NCBI GenBank assembly: GCA_037974665.1
Contig: CM075769.1
Span: forward strand, 80,543,190 to 80,607,189
Origin: Ehretia macrophylla
Taxonomy: Eukaryota > Streptophyta > Magnoliopsida > Boraginales > Ehretiaceae
Reading direction: 5' to 3'
DNA: 64,000 nucleotides
How positions within the stretch are numbered: position 1 is the first letter of the stretch; the number at the start of each line of letters is the position of its first letter. Below are positions 59,858 to 64,000 of the stretch, piece after piece. The position numbers and the translations under genes were made by a program. Below the pieces are notes generated by a model. It searched no databases and was not told the DNA's origin. It saw only the letters and a list, made by a program, of their open reading frames with translations.

Positions 59858-60413
59858 CTTTTTAATTTTTTTTCCCTAGTTAGGGTTGCCAAGATGCTTT
59901 ATCCACCAAATCTCTATTACTGAATCACAAGGAACATTAGGCAAGACAACTTCGCTTCATGTAGAGGCCGAGCCCGCAAACCTAGGGCGTAGGGTTTGTG
60001 ACCAGGTCTGCGTCGTTTCGGTGCCCATAACTTTTGATCTGTAAAGAGTTACGCAGTGCACAGCATACCGTTGCAAAGCTCTCTGAGAGCACTATGACGG
60101 GGACAGCTAACATGCTCGCTGTGCCCCTTTTTGGAGACAAAAATCGAACGTTTTGATCAGTTTTAAGCCACTTTTGTTCTTTTGCTCTATTTTTCCGTCC
60201 CGGATCATACGTCGTGAGTTGTTAAAAGGACGACAACCTGACTCGCGGTACATCAGATGGTCATACAACGTGTCGATATCACGTCTTACGAGGATGCTGC
60301 ATTGTTGAAGTGGATGGGCTGTCGTTAACCCATTGGCCCTTTTGAATGGGCCATCTCTCTAGGCTGGCACTATGAACCGTTAACACATATAGGAATTGTG
60401 CCCTCAACATGAC

Positions 60414-60532
60414 GGGTGCGATCATACCAGCACAAATGCACCGGATCCCATCAAAACTGTGATGTTAAGCGTGCTTGGGCGAGAGTAGTACTAGGATGGG
60501 TGACCCCCTTGGAAGTCCTCGTGTTGCACCCC
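60414..60532 (+). rRNA. 5S rRNA gene, copy 88
   Basis: It has T21A, G41A, C46G, C47T, A50T and G97T. T21A, C46G and G97T are shared with copy 89. Confidence 0.94.
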
Positions 60533-61090
60533 CTTTTCAATTTTTTTTGCCCTGGTTAGGGTTGCCAAGATACTTAATCCACCAAATCTCTAGTACCGAA
60601 TCCCACGGAACATTGGGCAAGACAACCTCGCTTCACGTAGAGGTCGGGCCCGCAAACCGATGGCATAGGGTATGTGACCAGGTCTCCGTCGCTCCGGTGC
60701 CCATAACTTTTGATCCGTAAGGAGTTACGCGGCGCACATCATACCGTTTCAAAGCTCTCTGAGAGCTCTACGAAGGGGGCAGCTAGCTTGCTCGCTGTGC
60801 CCATTTTTGGAGTCCAAAATCGAACGTTTTCATCAATTTCATGACACTTTTCTTCTTTTGCCCTATTTTTTCATCCCGGATCGTACGTCGTGAGCTAGTA
60901 AAAGGACGACAACCGGACTCGAGGTACATCAGAGGGCCCTACAACGTGTCGATATCATGTCTTGCGAGGATGCTGCGTTGTTGAAGCGGATGGGTTGTCG
61001 TTGAACCCATTGGGCCTTTTGAATGGGCCATCTCTCTAAGCCGGCACTGTTAACCGTTAACACATATATGAATTGTGCCCTCAACATGAC

Positions 61091-61209
61091 GGGTGCGATC
61101 ATACCAGCACAAATGCACCGGATCCCATCACAACTGCGAAGTTAAGCGTGCTTGGGCGAGAGTAGTACTAGGATGGGTGACCCCCTTGGAAGTCCTCGTG
61201 TTGCACCCC
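61091..61209 (+). rRNA. 5S rRNA gene, copy 89
   Basis: It has T21A, G41C, C46G and G97T. Confidence 0.95.
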
Positions 61210-61666
61210 CTTTTCAATTTTTTTTCCCTGGTTAGGGTTGCCAAGATACTTTATCCACCAAATCTCTATTACCGAATCCCATGGAACATTGGGCAAGACA
61301 ACTTCGCTTCACGTGGAGGCCGGGCCTGCAAACCGAGGGCATAGGGTTTGTGACCAGGTCTCCGTCGCTCTGGTGCCCATAACTTTTGATCCGTAAGGAG
61401 TTACGCGGCACACAACATACCGTTGAAAAGCTCTCTGAGAGCTCTACGACGGGGGAAGCTAGCATGCTCGCTGTTCCCTTTTTTGGAACCCAAAATCAAA
61501 TGTTTTCATCACCTTCTAGACACTTTTCTTCTTTTACCCTATTTTTTCATCCCGGATCGTACGTCATGAGTTGTTAAAAGGATGACAACTTGACTCGCGG
61601 TACATCAGAGAGCCCTAAAGCGTGTCGATATCACAACTTGCAAGGATGCTGCGTTGTTGAAGCACT

Positions 61667-61785
61667 GGATGCGATCATACCAACAATAATGCACCGGATC
61701 CCATCAGAACTCCGAAGTTAACCGAGCTTGGGCGAGAGTAGTACTAGGATGGGTGACCCCCTGGGAAGTCCTCGTGTTGCACCCC
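61667..61785 (+). rRNA. 5S rRNA gene, copy 90 (upstream elements deleted)
   Basis: The gene has G3A, G17A, C20A, G56C and T59A. The 101 bp that normally precede it are missing, so the TGGGCC pair, the TATA-like element, the GC element and C at -1 are gone and GTTGTTGAAGCACT abuts the gene. The internal control region is largely intact. Confidence 0.93.
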
Positions 61786-62343
61786 CTTTTCAATTTTTTT
61801 TGCCCTGGTTAGGGTTGCCAAGATACTTTATCCACCAAATCTCTATTACCGAATCCCACGGAACATTGGGCAAGACAACTTCGCTTCACGTAGAGGCCGG
61901 GCCTCCAAACCGAGGGCGTAGGGCTTATGACCATGTCTCCGTTGCTCCGGTGCCCATATCTTTTGATCCGTAAGGAGTTACACGGCGCACAGCATACCGT
62001 TGCAAAGCTCTCTGAGAGCTCTACTACGGAGGCCGTGAGCTTGCTCGCTATGCCCATTTTTGGAGCTAAAAATCGAACGTTTTCATCAGTTTCAGGCCAC
62101 TTTTCTTCTTTTGCCATGTTTTTCAGTCCTGGATCGTATGTCGTGAGCTGCTAAAAGGACGACAACCTGACTCGTGGTACATCAGAGGGCCCTACAACGT
62201 GTCGATATCACATCTTGCGAGAATGCTGCGTTGTTGAAGAGGATGGGTTGTCGTTAAGCCTACTGGGCCTTTTGAATAGGCCATCTCTCTAGGCTGGCAC
62301 TGTGAACCATTAACACATATAAGAATTGTGCCCTCAATATGAC

Positions 62344-62462
62344 GGTTGCGATCATACCAGCACTAATGCACCGGATCCCATCAGAACTACGAAGTTAAGC
62401 ATCCTTGGGCGAGAGTAGTACTAGGATGGGTGACCCCCTGGGAAGTCCTCGTGTTGTACCCC
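62344..62462 (+). rRNA. 5S rRNA gene, copy 91
   Basis: It has G3T, C46A, G58A, G60C and C114T. Confidence 0.95.
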
Positions 62463-63020
62463 CTTTTCAATTTTTATTGCCCTGGTTAGGGTTGCCAAGA
62501 TACTTTACCCACGAAATCTCTATTACCGAATCCCACGGAACATTGGGCAAGACAACTTCGCTTCACGTAGAGGCCGGGCCTGCGAACCGAGGTCGTAGGG
62601 TTTGTGACCAGGTCTCCGTCGCTCCGGTGCCCATAACTTTTGATCCGTAAGGAGTTACGTAGCGCACAGCATACCGTTGCAAAGCTCTCTGAGATCTCTA
62701 CCATGGGGGCAGCGAGATTGCTCGTTGTGCCCCTTTTTACAGCCCAAAATCAAACGTTTTCATCAGTTTTAGGCTACTTTTGTTCTTTTGCTCTGTTTTT
62801 CCGTCCCGGATCGTACGTCGTGAGCTGTGAAAACGACGACAACCTGACTCACGGTACATCAGAGGGCCCTACAACATGTCAATATCACGTCTTGCGAGGA
62901 TGCTACGTTGTTGAAGCGGATGGGTTGTCGTTATGCCCATTGGGCCTTTTGAATGGGCGATCTCTCTAGGCTGGGACAGTGAACCGTTAACACATATAGG
63001 AATTGTGCCCTCAACATGAC

Positions 63021-63139
63021 GGGTGCGATCATACCAGCACTAATGCACCGGATCCCATCAGAACTCCGAAGTTAAGCGTGCTTGGGCGAGAGTAGTACTA
63101 GGATGTGTGACCCCCTAGGATGTCCTCGTGTTGCACCTC
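63021..63139 (+). rRNA. 5S rRNA gene, copy 92
   Basis: It has G86T, G97A, A101T and C118T. Confidence 0.96.
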
Positions 63140-63698
63140 CTTTTCAATTTTTTTTTGCCCTGGTTAGGGTTGTCAAGATACTTTATCCACCAAATCTGCA
63201 TTACCGAATCCCACGGAACATTGGGCAAGACAACTTCGCTTCACGTAGAGGCCGGGCCCGCAAACCGAGGGCGTAGGGTTAGTGACTAGGTCTCCGTTGC
63301 TCCGATGCCCATAACTTTTGATCCGTAAGGAGTTACACTGTGCACAACATACCATTGCAGAGCTCCCTGAGAGCTCTACGGTGGGGCCAGCGAGCTTGTT
63401 CCCTGTGCCCATTTTTGGAGCCCAAAATCGAACGTTTTCATCTGCTTCAGGACACTTTTCTTCTTTTGCCCAATTTTTCCGTCCTGGATCGTACGTCGTG
63501 AGCTGTTAAAAGGACGACAACCTGACTCACGGTACATCAGAGGGCCCTACAACGTGTCTATATCACGTCTTGCAAGGATGCTGTGTTGTTGAAGCAGATG
63601 GGTTGTCGTTAAGCCCATTGGGCCTTTTGAATGGGCCATCTCTCTAGGCTGGCAATGTGAACCGTTAACACATATAGGAATTGTGCCCTCAACATGAC

Positions 63699-63817
63699 GG
63701 GTGCGATCATACCAGCACTAATTCACCGGATGCCATTAGAACTCCGAAGTTAAGCGTGCTTGGGCGAGAGTAGTACATGGATGGGTAACCCACTGTGAAG
63801 TCCTCGTGTTGCACCCA
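63699..63817 (+). rRNA. 5S rRNA gene, copy 93
   Basis: It has G25T, C34G, C39T, T79A, A80T, G89A, C94A, G98T and C119A. Its spacer runs off the right edge of the window. Confidence 0.94.
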
Positions 63818-64000
63818 TTTTTCAATTTTTTTTTACCCTGGTTAGGGTTGGCAAGATACTTTATCCACCAAATCTCTATTACCGAATCCCATGGAACATT
63901 GGGCAAGACAACTTTGGTTCACCAAGAGGCCGGGCCAGCAAACCGAGGGCGTAGGGTTTGTGACCAGGTCTCCCACGCTCTGGTGCCCATAACTTTTGAT
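63818..64000 (+). other. Incomplete last spacer
   Basis: This normal spacer start contains an uninterrupted T8 run and the telo-box position, and it ends at the window edge within ACTTTTGAT. It shows that the array continues. Confidence 0.9.

Larger units (their letters stand above)
1298..64000 (+). repeat. Tandem 5S rDNA array, about 677-bp unit
   Basis: Over 62 kb of head-to-tail 5S units run on one strand and continue past the right edge. Gene starts are spaced 675-678 bp in most units. The outliers are 362 bp (43189 to 43551), 576 (61091 to 61667), 645 (35097 to 35742), 669-670 (around 31.0-31.7 kb), 680-686 (39125, 45581 and 55678 units), 694 (29679 to 30373) and 700 (23569 to 24269). 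The spacer of about 558 bp keeps one order of blocks throughout: T-runs, CCCT/AGGG mini-hairpin, telo-box, palindrome, pyrimidine-rich stretch, TGGGCC pair and TATA-like element. No spacer contains a gene that I can support. Unit divergence is high for rDNA, suggesting weak homogenisation at this array edge. Confidence 0.97.

Noticed and set aside
1968-63276. Recurring open frames of about 81 aa that start inside the 5S gene (MGESSTRMGDP and so on) and run into the spacer
   Set aside because: They exist because the unit is repeated. Many units lack the frame, the start lies in an RNA gene, changes do not favour silent sites by eye, and no domain or ribosome context is recognisable.
2049-63509. 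Recurring open frames of 60-117 aa on the - strand and of 63 aa on the + strand in the spacer
   Set aside because: They are shadows of the same repeated spacer, with no family resemblance and frequent loss between units.
1298-64000. 5S units as LTRs of Cassandra-type elements, which carry 5S sequence
   Set aside because: Units are strictly head to tail at about 677 bp. No primer site, polypurine tract, LTR ends or target duplications occur at the units.
1298-64000. CRISPR array or protein-coding tandem repeat
   Set aside because: The repeat is a 119-bp 5S gene with a 558-bp spacer in plant DNA, not short repeats with unique spacers, and no cas-like gene is present.
1321-64000. Other RNA genes in the spacer (tRNA, snRNA, 18S/5.8S/25S)
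   Set aside because: I found no tRNA box B or cloverleaf, no snRNA upstream element and no large rRNA sequence. The only RNA gene recognised is 5S.

Overview
This window is nuclear plant DNA: the edge of a tandem 5S ribosomal RNA gene array, abutting a broken Ty3/gypsy LTR retrotransposon. The 5S gene sequence, its internal promoter and its short upstream elements (TATA-like near -26, GC near -13, C at -1) are of the flowering-plant type, and the retroelement has a plant-style primer site for initiator tRNA-Met. I cannot name the species from the sequence.

Layout. Positions 1 to about 1300 hold the end of a 5' LTR, a primer-binding site, a leader and part of gag, all on the + strand. At about 1298-1321 this joins the array through a short stretch shared by gag and the 5S spacer. 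From there to 64000 everything is 5S rDNA, all on the + strand: a 3' remnant (1321-1348) and 93 further copies, of which about 90 are close to full length (119 nt). One copy lacks its 3' third, one lacks its 5' third and one has a 7-nt internal deletion. The unit is normally 675-678 bp, made of a 119-bp gene and a spacer of about 558 bp. I see no protein-coding gene in any spacer. The many recurring open frames there are by-products of the repeated sequence.

How the unit works. Each gene carries the internal control region of RNA polymerase III (box A about 50-64, intermediate element 67-72, box C 80-97), followed by a T4 run and a longer T run as terminator. The spacer carries a telo-box (TAGGGTTT), a short perfect palindrome, and a paired TGGGCC inverted repeat about 65-90 bp upstream of the next gene.

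What is unusual. The array is far from homogeneous. By my reading only one copy (27651) matches the majority sequence at every position, and most differ at 2-10 sites with an excess at CpG. The units form a higher-order structure: an A-B-C / A-B-C-D-E / A-B-C-D-E / D-E order of unit types over 10031-20187, a duplicated six-unit block (31042-35096 and 35097-39124), shorter two- to four-unit duplications, and mosaic units that look like patchy conversion. A linked spacer variant changes at about 41.8 kb, splitting the array into two domains. Several copies have damaged promoters, terminators or box C and may be silent.

All positions, differences and alignments were read by eye. Counts of differences may be off by a few.
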